NCBI GenBank assembly: GCA_002493965.1
Contig: DLAP01000052.1
Location: 1 to 21,445 of the forward strand
Source of the DNA: Clostridiales bacterium UBA7044
Lineage (GTDB): Bacteria > Bacillota > Clostridia > Oscillospirales > Oscillospiraceae
Direction: 5' to 3'
Length of the DNA: 21,445 nt
The notes under the pieces were generated by a model, which saw nothing but the letters and a program-made list of their open reading frames with translations, ran no database searches and was not told the origin of the DNA. Positions 13,129 through 20,920 of the stretch are shown in pieces. How positions within the stretch are numbered: position 1 is the first letter of the stretch; every line of letters starts with the position of its first letter. The position numbers and the translations under genes were made by a program.

Positions 13129-14516
13129 AGAGTGTACCAAAGCTGATCCGAAGGTTTGTAGGTGTGCTGTTTGTCAGTTTAATTTTGCTTTTCTTTTTAA
13201 ATATTGCTGTCCTGATTCAGGTTGGTTCCCGTCAAACTCCCAGCGGGTCCCCCTACACCCTGGCAGATGAAGTCGGAGAAGCGCTCCGGAAGGAGGTCGA
13301 CGGGTATTTTCTGGATGAAGCGTATGCCAAGACCTTAGAAGCAGAAAACGCCTGGGCCATACGGATCGATAATGAAACCCACGCTGTGACCTGGCATACG
13401 GGAAACCTCCCGGAGGGGCTTCCCCTTACCTATTCCCTCTCCCAGGTTTCGGACCTGACCCTTGGGTATCTCCGGGACTGCCCCACCTATGTGGGCGATA
13501 CCGAAGGGGGCATTGTGGTGCTGGGCTATCCCCCCACCCGGTACTGGAAATCCATGTGGCCCACCTGGGACTATGATTTCATCGTCACATTGCCTCAGAC
13601 GCTCCTGACCGCTTTCCTGTGCAATGTCCTCCTGATATTCCTGATCTACATGGTGGTGACGGGAAAGCTTATCCGCTCTGTGGGGCCTCTCATAGAAGGC
13701 ATCCAGAATCTGACCGAAAACTGCGGGCTTCGAATCCGGGAAACCGGCGTGTTTTCGGAATTGGCGTTCCATATCAATGAGGCCGCCGCGAGGCTTCAGA
13801 AGCAGGAGCATATGCTTGCCAAAAAGGAAACCGCCAGAGCCAACTGGATCGCCGGGGTGTCCCATGACATCCGGACGCCCCTGTCCATGGTAATGGGCTA
13901 TGCGGATCAGCTAAAAGAAGACACGCATCTCTCCCAAGAAGAACGGCAAAAGGCCGCCGTCATTCTGCGCCAGAGCCAGCGAATACGGGATCTGGTAAAC
14001 GATCTGAATCTTGCCTCCAAGCTGGAATACAATATGCAGCCCATCCATCTGGAAAAGCAAAACCTGATTGCCATCGTTCGTCAGGTTACAGCTGATTTTA
14101 TCAATCTGAATCTGGATGAAAAGTACCTGATTTTCTGGGAAACGGAGGAAAGCCTCACCGTCTGCCCCGTAAACACCGACAAGGCTTTAATCAAGCGGGC
14201 ACTTGGCAACCTGATTCAAAACAGCATGAACCATAACGAGCAGGGCTGCCATATCCACATAAGGGTTACAGAGGAAGGCAGCGCTTACACGGTCACGGTT
14301 GCCGACGACGGAATCGGCGCTACAGAGGAACAGATCGACGCGCTGAACCACGCGCCCCATTACATGGTCTGTGACGAAAGCACCGACCAGCAGCGCCACG
14401 GCCTGGGCCTGCATATTGTGGGACAGATTCTCCATGCCCACGGCGGGGAAATGGAGATAAAGCGCAGTGAGTTTGGCGGCTTTGAAGTGGATCTGCGTTT
14501 ACCGAAGACAATATAA
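13125..14516 (+). CDS. Membrane sensor histidine kinase of the ABC transporter locus
   Basis: A 463-residue sensor kinase. TM1 is ~11-33, an extracytoplasmic sensor loop of ~120 residues (34-155) follows, and TM2 is ~158-180. A HAMP-like linker (~181-232) leads to an H-box VSHDIRTPLS with His247, an N-box NLIQNSMNH (~361-369), a G1 box DDGIGA (~399-404) and a G2 box RHGLGLHIVG (~427-436). The extracellular loop is long, unlike the loop-less intramembrane-sensing kinases of BceS type, so direct ligand sensing is plausible. The ATG overlaps the regulator stop by 4 bases. A strong terminator follows the gene. The whole architecture is intact. Confidence 0.94.
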   Translation: MKSVPKLIRRFVGVLFVSLILLFFLNIAVLIQVGSRQTPSGSPYTLADEVGEALRKEVDGYFLDEAYAKTLEAENAWAIRIDNETHAVTWHTGNLPEGLPLTYSLSQVSDLTLGYLRDCPTYVGDTEGGIVVLGYPPTRYWKSMWPTWDYDFIVTLPQTLLTAFLCNVLLIFLIYMVVTGKLIRSVGPLIEGIQNLTENCGLRIRETGVFSELAFHINEAAARLQKQEHMLAKKETARANWIAGVSHDIRTPLSMVMGYADQLKEDTHLSQEERQKAAVILRQSQRIRDLVNDLNLASKLEYNMQPIHLEKQNLIAIVRQVTADFINLNLDEKYLIFWETEESLTVCPVNTDKALIKRALGNLIQNSMNHNEQGCHIHIRVTEEGSAYTVTVADDGIGATEEQIDALNHAPHYMVCDESTDQQRHGLGLHIVGQILHAHGGEMEIKRSEFGGFEVDLRLPKTI

Positions 14517-14520
14517 GCAG

Positions 14521-14561
14521 AAAGAGGAAACAGCGGTTTCATTCCACTGTTTCCTCTTTTT
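14521..14561. terminator. Terminator after the sensor kinase (bidirectional)
   Basis: AAAGAGGAAACAG (14521-14533) pairs with CTGTTTCCTCTTT, followed by TTTTT on the plus strand. It also serves the convergent sugar transferase gene. Confidence 0.88.
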
Positions 14562-14579
14562 CGATCCATATCCGCATTC

Positions 14580-15989
14580 CTATTTTTCCATATCGTTCTG
14601 GTCTTCCAAGTTCTGGATCAGTTCCTCCGCCTTCCGCGCATTTTCCGCCGCAATATCCACGCCCTCCGTGCTGTCCTTGCTGAATAGAATCCGCAATGTC
14701 AGAATAATCAGCTTCACATCCAGAAGCAAGGAATAGTTCTCAATATACATGAGGTCCAGCCGAAGCTTATCATAGGCGCTGGTATTATATTTCCCGTAGA
14801 TCTGGGCATAGCCCGTCAGGCCGCCCTTGACTTTCAGACGGTAGGCAAATTCCGGAATCTCCTTGTAATATTCCTCCGCAATGACCCTCCGCTCCGGCCG
14901 GGGGCCGACGACGCTCATATCCCCCTTCAGGATATTCAGCAGCTGGGGCAGCTCGTCCAGGCGAACAGCGCGGATGACCTTGCCCACCTTGGTGATGCGG
15001 GGGTCCTCCTCCGTGGCCAGCACCGCCCCGGCATACTTCTCGGCGTCCACGATCATGCTGCGGAATTTCAGGATGTCGAATTCCCGACCCCACTGGGTCA
15101 TGCGCTTCTGCTTGTAAAATACCGGCCCGCCGTCTTCGATCTTGATAGCGGCGGCAATGATGAGCATAATCGGCGCCGCGGGAATCATGGCAATAGCGCC
15201 CAGGAGAATGTCCATCCCTCGCTTGACAACCCTTTGGGCCGGGGTCAGGCCAGTGCCCTTCACCAGCAGCAAGGGGGTGTCGAACAGAGTGTTATTCTTC
15301 GCTCCCCGAAGCATGATATCCGTCAGCTTGGGTGCCACATAGGTGCGCACCCGGTAGCGGTAGCAGAATTTCAGAATATCGTTGCGAAGCTGGGCAGGGA
15401 TATCATTGAGAATCACCGCGTCATACTTGGAGATCTCCCGGATGATCACCTCATAGCCCTCTTCGGCGCTTAGAATGCCGCTGATGTGGTACTTATCCTT
15501 CCGGGCGTCCATTTTGATTTTCAGCTCCACACCCCGCTTGTTGCCGTAGATAAGCAGCATATTGTGGGGCGCGTACAGCTTGTGATACAGCCCTGCATAC
15601 ACCTGCACCAGAACCACCGCCACCACAATCTCCATAGCATACAGCAGCAGCATGGGCGTGGGGGACAGCATGAAGTTGGCAATCAGGCACAGCTGAAAAT
15701 AGGTAATGAAGTTCACCAGGAAAAGAGCAATGACCTGCCCCAGCACCAAATCGATCCGGCTCAAATGGCCGAACATGGTGCATTCCGAGTTCTGGAAGAA
15801 GATATAGGTCAGTACCGCATACACGCCCATCAGCACATACTTGCCTTTATAGGCAAAATAGGATAGATCATACTTCGTGTCCCAGATCCAGTAGTAAAGC
15901 AGCGTCAGAATCAGGATTTCCAGCAGCGTTTCCGCCACCCGGACGAAGCCCTTTGTATCCTCGTATGCGCCGCGACTCAGCTTTCTCAT
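14580..15989 (-). CDS. Polyprenyl-phosphate sugar-phosphate transferase (initiating exopolysaccharide glycosylphosphotransferase)
   Basis: A 469-residue membrane enzyme that transfers a sugar-1-phosphate from a UDP-sugar to undecaprenyl phosphate, starting surface-polysaccharide or glycan synthesis. About four or five hydrophobic segments (20-37, 49-66, 82-108, 112-136) are followed by a Rossmann-like CoA-binding-type domain (~140-245). The conserved bacterial sugar transferase domain (~253-440) has its re-entrant helix (~258-282), KIEDGGPVFYKQKR, DILKFRSM, RLDELPQLLNILKGDMSVVGPRPE and LTGYAQIYG. The charged tail (~445-469) looks helical and is unusual in length. AAGGA precedes the ATG. The gene stands alone with its own promoter, without glycosyltransferases nearby. 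The sugar (galactose, glucose or other) cannot be told. Confidence 0.93.
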   Translation of the reverse strand: MRKLSRGAYEDTKGFVRVAETLLEILILTLLYYWIWDTKYDLSYFAYKGKYVLMGVYAVLTYIFFQNSECTMFGHLSRIDLVLGQVIALFLVNFITYFQLCLIANFMLSPTPMLLLYAMEIVVAVVLVQVYAGLYHKLYAPHNMLLIYGNKRGVELKIKMDARKDKYHISGILSAEEGYEVIIREISKYDAVILNDIPAQLRNDILKFCYRYRVRTYVAPKLTDIMLRGAKNNTLFDTPLLLVKGTGLTPAQRVVKRGMDILLGAIAMIPAAPIMLIIAAAIKIEDGGPVFYKQKRMTQWGREFDILKFRSMIVDAEKYAGAVLATEEDPRITKVGKVIRAVRLDELPQLLNILKGDMSVVGPRPERRVIAEEYYKEIPEFAYRLKVKGGLTGYAQIYGKYNTSAYDKLRLDLMYIENYSLLLDVKLIILTLRILFSKDSTEGVDIAAENARKAEELIQNLEDQNDMEK

Positions 15990-16025
15990 AGTCGTTGCAC
16001 ATCCTTGTTTCGTGAAATATAGGTT

Positions 16026-16054
16026 ATTTTATCACATTCTGGGAAAGATTGCAA
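16026..16054 (-). promoter_or_regulatory. Promoter of the sugar transferase gene
   Basis: On the minus strand TTGCAA, a 17-base spacer and TAAAAT, with TG at the extended -10 position, lie within the 73-base gap after the phosphatase gene, about 37 bases before the transferase ATG. Confidence 0.75.
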
Positions 16055-16062
16055 GCCGGGCC

Positions 16063-16848
16063 TTATAGCTTATGGAAAATCGGCTTCCGGTTTTCAAATG
16101 TACACACATAGCCGAAGATATCATTCAAAATTTCAGCGGCTTCCCGGCAATACTGTCCCACCCGGTTGCACCGGTGGGCATCGGAGCCAACCGTGACGAT
16201 TTCGCCGCCCAACTCCTTGAAGCGCCGAAAGAAATCCGCCGTGGGCAGGTATCCCCCGCACCGGTCTACCCCGCTGGTGTTCATTTCCAGGCCCTTTCCC
16301 TTGTCTGCCAGGGTCCGCAGAACTTCATCCACAATTTCCCTGTGGGTTTCATAGGGCAGGGGCCGGGGAGCTGGATGATCGGCGGCCTTGCTGACAAAGT
16401 TCAGGTGGGCCAGCACGTCAAAGGTGTCGTGGTACCGTACACAGGCAAGGGTTTCTTCCAAGTACCGCCGCTCTGCTTCCTCCACGGTCTTTCCTTCCCA
16501 GTAGGGCTTCCAATACACATCCAGCCCGTCTACAAAATGGACGGAACCCAGGACAAAGTCATAGGGATATGCCTCCACATCCTTCCGAAAAGTTTCCCTA
16601 TTGTCAGGAGTCATGCCAAATTCCACCCCCCGCCGGATTTTCAGGCCGGGGAGACTCAGGCCCTCGTATTCCCTTCGGTAGGCCTCCTGGGTAAACAGCA
16701 TAGTCTGGACCTGGGCCATGGGGTCATAGTCTAAGTGATCGGTAAAGCAGATTTCCTTCAGCCCGGCGGCTTTTGCTGCCTTTGCCAGGGCTTCTCCGGT
16801 ATCGTGCCCGTCAAAGGACACCCGGGAGTGCATATGATAATCAAACAT
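16063..16848 (-). CDS. PHP-domain histidinol-phosphatase-like phosphoesterase
   Basis: A 261-residue metal-dependent phosphoesterase of the PHP/HisK family, members of which remove phosphate from histidinol phosphate in histidine synthesis. Metal ligands are visible in order: YHMHS (His5, His7), FTDHLDYD (His38), RRGVEFGM (Glu), LGSVHF (His), VLAHLNF (His), and the closing VGSDAHRCNRVG (Asp, His). The start has AGGAGGT upstream and overlaps the mutY stop by 8 bases, so it is translated with mutY. No other his genes are in view, so the phosphatase may serve a scattered histidine pathway or another sugar or nucleotide phosphate. The fold is certain; the substrate is moderately certain. Confidence 0.9.
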   Translation of the reverse strand: MFDYHMHSRVSFDGHDTGEALAKAAKAAGLKEICFTDHLDYDPMAQVQTMLFTQEAYRREYEGLSLPGLKIRRGVEFGMTPDNRETFRKDVEAYPYDFVLGSVHFVDGLDVYWKPYWEGKTVEEAERRYLEETLACVRYHDTFDVLAHLNFVSKAADHPAPRPLPYETHREIVDEVLRTLADKGKGLEMNTSGVDRCGGYLPTADFFRRFKELGGEIVTVGSDAHRCNRVGQYCREAAEILNDIFGYVCTFENRKPIFHKL

Positions 16849-17893
16849 CTTTTTCTACCTCCTGCCAGAATTGGCGAAATGCCGTAGGAAGCGCTGCCTG
16901 GGTATCGATTTCCTTGGCCGTAAGCCAGTGGAAGGGGCCCCCAGCTTCGGAAACCTCCAGATAGATGCCCTTCATATTCCACTGAATATGGGTGAAAATG
17001 TGCTTCCGGGAAACCTCCCTGTACACTTCCCTGGGCCTGAGGCCCGTCTTTTCCACTGCTTCCAAGGCTTCCCCGGTGGTAAGCTGCCCCGGCACATTGG
17101 GAAACTGCCACAGTCCCGCCAGCAGCCCTTCATTCTTTCGCTTCTCCAGGGCATATTTTCCGTCACAGGACAGGATAAAGATCGTGTATTCCTCATGCCG
17201 CCGCTTTTTTCTAGGGGTTTTTACCGGAAGGGTCTCCATGGTGCCGCTGCAATAGCCATGGCAAATCGTCCTGCACGGACACGCTTCACAATCCGGCTTT
17301 CGGTTGGGGCCGCAGATGGTGGCCCCCAATTCCATCAATGCCTGGGTAAAATTCCCCGCTTCCTTTGGGTAGATCTCCGCCAGCATTTCCGTCACTCGTT
17401 TTTTGGTGGCGGGCAGATCGATGGGGGCGGGATCGTCCAGCAGCCGGGACATAAGACGCAGCACATTGCCGTCCACCGCCGGTGTGGGCAGATTATAGGC
17501 GATGGAGCAGATGGCTCCCGCCGTATATTCCCCGATCCCTGGCAATGCCAGAATTTCCTCATAGGTTTGGGGAAAGACGCCGTGATAGGTGTCCATAATC
17601 ACCTGGGCAGCCTTTTTCAGATTTCGTACCCGGCTGTAATAGCCTAAGCCCTCCCAAAGCTTGTGAAGCGTCTCGTCATCACAGGAAGATAGCGCTTCCA
17701 CGCTTGGAAGAATCTCCAAAAACCGGGCATAATAGCCCCGTACCGCCTCCACACGGGTCTGCTGGAGCATGATCTCCGACAGCCAAATGTGGTATGGCTC
17801 CCGAGTGCCCCGCCAGGGCAAAAGGCGATGGTTTTGGGCATACCAGGGCAGCAGCAGTTCTGGCAGGCGCCCGATTTCCCGGCTTGATTCCAC
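16841..17893 (-). CDS. mutY: A/G-specific adenine DNA glycosylase MutY
   Basis: A 350-residue base-excision repair enzyme that removes adenine mispaired with 8-oxoguanine. The catalytic Glu lies in WLSEIMLQQTRVE, then come a helix-hairpin-helix ALPGIGEYTAGAI and the catalytic Asp in AVDGNVLRLMSR. An iron-sulfur cluster motif C-x7-C-x2-C-x5-C follows (ICGPNRKPDCEACPCRTIC). The C-terminal NUDIX-like oxoG-recognition domain begins about residue 225. I set the start at GTG 17893, preceded by GAGAGG 8 bases upstream. The more distal ATG at 17953 would add 20 non-family residues and sit across promoter-like sequence (TACAAT), with no ribosome site. The frame continues through an 8-base overlap with the phosphatase gene. 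Confidence 0.93.
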   Translation of the reverse strand: MESSREIGRLPELLLPWYAQNHRLLPWRGTREPYHIWLSEIMLQQTRVEAVRGYYARFLEILPSVEALSSCDDETLHKLWEGLGYYSRVRNLKKAAQVIMDTYHGVFPQTYEEILALPGIGEYTAGAICSIAYNLPTPAVDGNVLRLMSRLLDDPAPIDLPATKKRVTEMLAEIYPKEAGNFTQALMELGATICGPNRKPDCEACPCRTICHGYCSGTMETLPVKTPRKKRRHEEYTIFILSCDGKYALEKRKNEGLLAGLWQFPNVPGQLTTGEALEAVEKTGLRPREVYREVSRKHIFTHIQWNMKGIYLEVSEAGGPFHWLTAKEIDTQAALPTAFRQFWQEVEKDV

Positions 17894-17985
17894 AGTTTTT
17901 TCCTCTCTTCGGCGTTTTTCTATATTGTACAATAGGGTGGGATGGACTGTCAAGAAAAGCTTTTCCCATGAAAAGGAGATTTCTT

Positions 17986-19470
17986 ATGCGTGCTCGTTTC
18001 TTCCGCCGTTTGCTGTGCAGCCCGCTGTGCGGTGTTTTATTGTTTTCTATAATTCCTGCCGCACAGGGTATGGGGGAAGAAGCCCTGAATATCAGCGGTA
18101 CAGAGCGGATTGTGGAACCGGAAAAGATACCCGATGTCTCCCGCCTGTTTGACGGAGATTCCCTTCGCGCCACTACGATCCGGGGCTGCCTGACCCTCTC
18201 CGATCCCCGGGGCATCGGCTCCGCTTACCTAATTTTTGACACGGAATGCGGCGAATATACCGTTACAGATTCGGAAAAGGCCGTTGCCTTCGGGCAGCGG
18301 GGGTTTTTACATGAATTTCTGGATCTCGAGGAGGCCTTCGGCTACGCGCCCCAGACCGTCACCTTTTCCTTCCCTGACAGTGCGGCCCAGGTAAACGAAC
18401 TGTACCTGTTCACCTCCGGAGAGGTGCCGGACTTTGTCCAGAAGTGGAAGCCGCCCAGGGAAGGACAGACGGATCTGATGCTTTTCTCCGCTCACGGTGA
18501 CGACGAACATCTCTTCTTTGCGGGGCTGCTTCCCGACTATGCCGGAGAGCGCGGATATGAGGCTCTGGTCGTATACCTGACGAATCACCGCAACTGCGGC
18601 ACCCGTCGGTGCCACGAGATGCTGGATGGCCTTTGGTCCGTGGGGGTGACAACCTATCCTGTATTTGGGCCCTTCCATGATCTTTTTTGCCGGACCCAGA
18701 ACCGTGCCTATGCCCTCCACGAAAGCAAAGGAGAAAGCCAGGAAGAACTGCTGGGCTTTGTGGTAGAGCAGCTGCGGCGGTTCCGGCCTCAGGTTGCCGT
18801 AGGTCATGACGCTCAAGGTGAATATGGTCACGGGCAGCACGCCATGTTCTCCCAGCTTCTCCGTCAAGGTGTAGAAGCAGCAGAGGATCCCACCCAATAT
18901 TCTGACCTGGCCGAATGCTACGGCACCTGGCAGGTGCCCAAAACCTACCTGCATCTGTGGCCGGAAAATCCTGTTTGTCTGGACTGGGATCACCCTCTGA
19001 CCCACTTTGGCGGCATGACTGCCTTTCAGGTGTCCACTGGGCTGGGGTTTGCCTGTCATAAAAGCCAGACAGGCGGTGTCACCGGCTATATTACCGCCTA
19101 CTCCCAGGCCGGGGATATTCCCAAATACAGCCCCTGTGAATACGGTCTTTACCGCTCCACCGTAGGGCCGGACACAGGCGAACGGGATTTTTTTGAGAAT
19201 CTGACCTCCTATCGTCAGCAGCGGCTGGATGATACCATTGCCAGTATGCGAGAAGCCCTCCTGCAAAAGGTCCACGCCGCCTGCACTCTTGCGGAAATCC
19301 GGCAGCAAAGGTCTGATTTGCAGCAGGAGTCTCGCCGGATTCAGGATAAAATGGAGGTGCTTTCCCGGCGGGATGGGCAGGTTCGCCTGGGAATCTGCCT
19401 TTCCGCCCTCTCCGCCGTTTCCGCCGGAGTCATTCTGGTCCTTCTTCTGCTAAGGAAAGGCCGAAAATAA
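17986..19470 (+). CDS. Membrane-anchored PIG-L/LmbE-type deacetylase
   Basis: A 494-residue exported protein. It has a basic start and hydrophobic signal segment (~8-27), then a beta-rich N-terminal domain (~40-150) of unclear family, possibly carbohydrate binding. A PIG-L metal-dependent deacetylase domain follows (~160-330), with the zinc motif SAHGDDE (168-174) and the distal HDAQGEYGHGQH motif. A charged coiled-coil-like stretch (~425-465) and a C-terminal helix (~468-488) ending in RKGRK complete it. Such enzymes remove N-acetyl groups from amino sugars. The start at ATG 17986 has AAGGAG at the right distance; an in-frame ATG 18 bases earlier lies upstream of that site. It diverges from mutY. 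The surface location and nearby sugar transferase suggest polysaccharide or glycolipid modification, which is inference. Confidence 0.88.
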   Translation: MRARFFRRLLCSPLCGVLLFSIIPAAQGMGEEALNISGTERIVEPEKIPDVSRLFDGDSLRATTIRGCLTLSDPRGIGSAYLIFDTECGEYTVTDSEKAVAFGQRGFLHEFLDLEEAFGYAPQTVTFSFPDSAAQVNELYLFTSGEVPDFVQKWKPPREGQTDLMLFSAHGDDEHLFFAGLLPDYAGERGYEALVVYLTNHRNCGTRRCHEMLDGLWSVGVTTYPVFGPFHDLFCRTQNRAYALHESKGESQEELLGFVVEQLRRFRPQVAVGHDAQGEYGHGQHAMFSQLLRQGVEAAEDPTQYSDLAECYGTWQVPKTYLHLWPENPVCLDWDHPLTHFGGMTAFQVSTGLGFACHKSQTGGVTGYITAYSQAGDIPKYSPCEYGLYRSTVGPDTGERDFFENLTSYRQQRLDDTIASMREALLQKVHAACTLAEIRQQRSDLQQESRRIQDKMEVLSRRDGQVRLGICLSALSAVSAGVILVLLLLRKGRK

Positions 19471-19495
19471 AAAACGAAAAAACAGAAAAAGGGAC

Positions 19496-19524
19496 TTGCT
19501 TTTTCCGGAAGACTGTGCTATTAT
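19496..19524 (+). promoter_or_regulatory. tRNA-Arg promoter
   Basis: TTGCTT (19496-19501), a 17-base spacer and TATTAT (19519-19524) with a TG extended -10, 28 bases before the tRNA. Confidence 0.75.
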
Positions 19525-19552
19525 ATTTCAGCACGTTGTGAGACGTGTCTAT

Positions 19553-19629
19553 GCGCCAGTAGCTCAGTTGGATAGAGTGACTGACTACGAATCAGTAGGT
19601 CGGGGGTTCGAGTCCCTTCTGGCGTACCA
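19553..19629 (+). tRNA. tRNA-Arg (anticodon ACG)
   Basis: A 77-base cloverleaf including an encoded CCA end. Acceptor GCGCCAG pairs with CTGGCGT (G1-U72 wobble). The D-arm is AGCTCAGTTGGATAGAGT, the anticodon stem ACTGA/TCAGT holds loop CTACGAA (anticodon ACG, read as ICG for CGN Arg codons), and the T-arm contains GGTTCGAGTCC. It has its own promoter and terminator. Confidence 0.97.
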
Positions 19630-19633
19630 TAAC

Positions 19634-19686
19634 TGGACACCAGTTTTGATACAATGCATATCAAAACCGGTGTCCAATTTTTTATG
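19634..19686 (+). terminator. Terminator of tRNA-Arg with a long stem
   Basis: Arms 19634-19651 and 19659-19676 pair at 17 of 18 positions (TGGACACC...TTTTGATA) around a 7-base loop, followed by a run of seven T. Confidence 0.85.
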
Positions 19687-19730
19687 AAAGTCCCAATTTG
19701 CAGAGTTCTCCTATACTACTTAACGAAAGC

Positions 19731-19772
19731 AGGCTCTGCGGTAGCCGAGATACGGCCGCCGCAGAGCCTTTT
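19731..19772. terminator. GC-rich hairpin between the tRNA unit and the hydrolase remnant
   Basis: AGGCTCTGCGG (19731-19741) pairs with CCGCAGAGCCT (19759-19769), followed by TTT on the plus strand. On the minus strand it lies 17 bases past the hydrolase stop and has a weaker T tract (TGCTTTC). It is probably a terminator for that gene and possibly bidirectional. Confidence 0.6.
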
Positions 19773-19789
19773 GCGTGATGATTGGTACT

Positions 19790-20635
19790 TTATTTTCTGA
19801 GATATTCCTCAAAGAAGCATCTCAGTTTTTCAAAGGGGATCACGGCCAGGTTGTCATAGAGGTCAACATGGTTTGCCCCCGGAATGATCATCAGCTCCTT
19901 GTTGTCTCCGGTCAGCTTTTCATAAGCGCTTTCGCTAAAATAACGGGAGTGCGCATCTTCTCCGTGCACCAGCAGGACGGCAGAGCGAATCTCACCGGCA
20001 TACTGCAAAATTGGCATATTCATAAAGGACAGGGAAGATGTGATATTCCAGCCGCTGTTGGAATTGAGAGAGCGGGGATGGTAGCCGCGCCGGGTCTTAT
20101 AATAACCGTAGTAGTCCTTCACAAACTGGGGAGCCTCCTCCGGCAGCGGGTCGACCACACCTCCGGCAAGCGCGCTGCTTCCGTTTTTGTAGTCCTTGGT
20201 ACGCTGGGCGTTCAACGCCTGCTTCTTTGTGTAACGGGCATCGGCGGTATTTTCGCTGTCAAAATATCCGTTGGCGTTCACACGGGTCATATCGTACATG
20301 GTCATGGCAGCGGTCGCTTTAATACGGGTATCCATAGCGGCGGCATTGATTGCCATGCCGCCCCAGCCGCAAATTCCGATGATACCAATACGGTCAGGAT
20401 CAACATTCTCCTGCACGGACAGAAAATCTACCGCAGCACAGAAATCCTCCGTGTTGATGTCCGGGGATGCCACATAGCGAGGGCTGCCACCGCTTTCACC
20501 GGTGAAGGACGGGTCAAATGCAATGGTCAGAAAACCGAACTGTGCCATTGTCTGAGCATACAGCCCGGAGGACTGCTCCTTCACCGCGCCGAAAGGGCCG
20601 CTGACCGCAATGGCAGGGAGCTTTCCGGCAGCATT
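19790..20635 (-). pseudogene. Dienelactone-hydrolase-like alpha/beta hydrolase, start lost
   Basis: The frame encodes most of an alpha/beta hydrolase of the kind often found with MerR regulators and reductases in Firmicutes. Visible are GPFGAVKEQSSGLYAQ, FLTIAFDPSFTGESGG, a Cys-type nucleophile elbow GIICGWGG-like (reads GIIGICGWGGMA; Cys72 counted from the GTG at 20584), LLVHGEDAH and GANHVDLYD with the likely catalytic His. Family-like sequence (GKLPAIAVSGPFG) extends upstream of 20584, but no in-frame ATG exists before a TAG. The only well-placed start, ATG 20634 with AAAGGAG, is in another frame and stops after 17 codons. About 40-50 N-terminal residues seem to be missing. A shortened product from GTG 20584 is possible, but the gene is probably broken. 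Confidence 0.75.
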
Positions 20636-20643
20636 ATAAAAAT

Positions 20644-20716
20644 CTCCTTTATGTATTGCATTGGTTTTACATTTCTGCTATACTAATAATAACACCTAAA
20701 CTTAACTTTAGGTCAA
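20644..20716 (-). promoter_or_regulatory. MerR-type promoter with 19-base spacer and operator dyad
   Basis: On the minus strand TTGACC (20711-20716) and TATTAT (20686-20691) are separated by 19 bases, the overlong spacing that MerR-family activators correct by twisting DNA. The spacer holds a perfect dyad, ACCTAAA-N6-TTTAGGT (20694-20713). Downstream is an AAAGGAG ribosome site (20644-20650) and an ATG at 20634 that no longer opens onto an intact gene. The divergent merR gene at 20921 is the obvious regulator. Confidence 0.8.
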
Positions 20717-20819
20717 GAGGTTTCTGAATATTTTTCGTGAATTTTTTAGGCCGTACTTGAAAACTGGCTTACGTGACTAACAGCGAGGGATTTTTGCTCT
20801 GGGCAAGCCATTTTTCGCG

Positions 20820-20838
20820 GGAATACCGGATGTATTCC
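20820..20838. repeat. Inverted repeat in the merR leader
   Basis: GGAATAC-N5-GTATTCC is a perfect 7-base dyad within the ~200 bases between the MerR promoter and merR, which hold nothing else I can name. It resembles the ATACGGAAAGTATTCC element before ychF at 13 of 16 positions. Confidence 0.4.
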
Positions 20839-20920
20839 AAGGGGAAATGGTGCCGCACAGGAAAAAAAGAGCCGCTGTTTGGGTGTTTTGAGAGTTTTCG
20901 GATAGGCCCCAGGAGATTTT

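Noticed and set aside
17894..17953. Longer MutY start at ATG 17953
   Set aside because: It has no ribosome site, spans promoter-like sequence, and adds residues not seen in the family; GTG 17893 with GAGAGG fits better.
18307..19308. Long minus-strand open frame opposite the PIG-L deacetylase (333 codons)
   Set aside because: The plus-strand gene has clear catalytic motifs and a ribosome site; the minus frame has neither.
19553..19686. tRNA-Arg as integration site for a mobile element
   Set aside because: No integrase gene, and no repeated copy of the tRNA 3' end is visible downstream in the window; the following hairpin is an ordinary terminator.
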